Shown: piece after piece, positions 63,562 through 64,000 of the stretch | How positions within the stretch are numbered: position 1 is the stretch's first letter | How the letters are laid out: every line of letters starts with the position of its first letter | Assembly (NCBI RefSeq): GCF_001949145.1 | Contig: NW_019091543.1 | Coordinates: 192,345 to 256,344 of the forward strand | Reading direction: 5' to 3' | Length of the DNA: 64,000 bases | Source of the DNA: Acanthaster planci | Lineage: Eukaryota; Echinodermata; Asteroidea; Valvatida; Acanthasteridae | The notes under the pieces: generated by a model | Told to the model about the DNA's origin: nothing | The model's database searches: none | The model's input: only the letters and a program-made list of their open reading frames with translations | Program-made: the position numbers and the translations under genes

Positions 63562-64000
63562 GTCATTAATAATTCTGGCGCGTCTAATTCATGCATTAAA
63601 CATGCGCACGGCAACCAATCAGAGGCGCGCATTACCTCAGGTCTGGGCGCTGGCCGCGTGGGTTGCCGGGACTTCTCAAGATGGCAGCGTGCTAACCAGA
63701 GCTCTGTGGAGTTGTGTTGTGTTCTGAGTTTCGAGTGTAATTCTGACGTACGACCGCTGGTCACCGTTGTTTTGGCACGGAAAAGCGATTGTGCGCATGC
63801 GCAAGATTTGCGCCATTTAAGTGCGCCCTCTCGTGGTAAAAAGTACTATGAATATTAATGAGATGAAAGGATCGCCTTAATTAAATCCTTTTTGAGAGGC
63901 ACTGTGTAATGAATATTTATAGAATACGGCTTAATAAAAAAACACAAAATTGGCCTTTTAATTGTCAGTACGTTCGGCCATTTTGGTTGCCGGATACGTA
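63562..64000. other. Region downstream of the broken ORF
   Basis: Relatively rich in CpG and GC from 63580 to 63830, then AT-rich. No coding sequence of its own beyond short open frames. The promoter-like part is listed separately. Confidence 0.45.
63600..63700 (+). promoter_or_regulatory. Putative promoter: CCAAT box and YY1-like site
   Basis: AACCAATCAG at 63613-63622 is a consensus CCAAT (NF-Y) box. CTCAAGATGGCAGCG at 63674-63688 matches the YY1-type AAGATGGC motif found just after many animal start sites. The 55-bp spacing and local CpG richness fit a TATA-less promoter firing rightward. The ATG inside the YY1 motif opens only four codons, so it is not a protein start. No downstream exon is visible inside the window. 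Confidence 0.4.

Noticed and set aside
1-64000. CRISPR arrays, operons or ribosome-binding sites
   Set aside because: The DNA is clearly eukaryotic (spliced genes, LINEs, SINE-like repeats). The short tandem repeats present lack spacers.

Overview
The window is eukaryotic nuclear DNA from an animal. It is AT-rich, has long introns with GT-AG junctions, and is crowded with old transposable-element copies. One recognisable gene, an AKNA-like gene, fills most of the left three quarters. AKNA is best known from vertebrates, so an invertebrate deuterostome (lancelet, hemichordate or echinoderm) is my best guess. The species cannot be fixed from the sequence alone, and 241 N bases (37402-37642) show that this is a draft scaffold.

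Positions 1-47739 (+ strand): a 13-exon AKNA-like gene. I joined the exons by hand. Every intron begins with GT and ends with AG, every codon split at one junction is completed at the next, and the sum is 4875 nt (1624 codons plus stop). The conserved core lies in exons 1-3: a coiled coil leading into a segment containing KYARAENTIDLLKLGARVNL, then the segment with FDPDRTLEGEIFQLGMKL. Exon 10 (1.8 kb) carries two more coiled-coil blocks, one CxxCxGxG-like motif and a Gln/Pro-rich tail. Exon 11 has an AT-hook-like basic stretch.

The introns hold most of the repeats. They include two Tigger/pogo-like elements, one of them 998 bp with a TA duplication and nested in a DIRS-like tyrosine-recombinase retrotransposon; two antisense LINE fragments; a fold-back element; several hairpin MITE-like elements; a tRNA-type SINE-like family; and two further dispersed families, each present twice in the same gene.

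Positions 47740-57793: AKNA 3' region, then a convergent MAPEG-family gene on the - strand (MGST1-like). Its first coding exon (57671-57793) and last exon (51941-52184) are clear, but the middle exon was not found. A broken RecQ-like helicase fragment lies antisense inside its intron near 54490-55030.

Positions 57794-64000: mostly unassigned sequence, then a 2.75 kb intronless but broken ORF family (60809-63561) with in-frame stops and frame changes. It looks like a dead member of an uncharacterised, probably transposon-borne, gene family. The right edge (63600-63700) has a CCAAT box and a YY1-like motif and may be the promoter of a gene outside the window.
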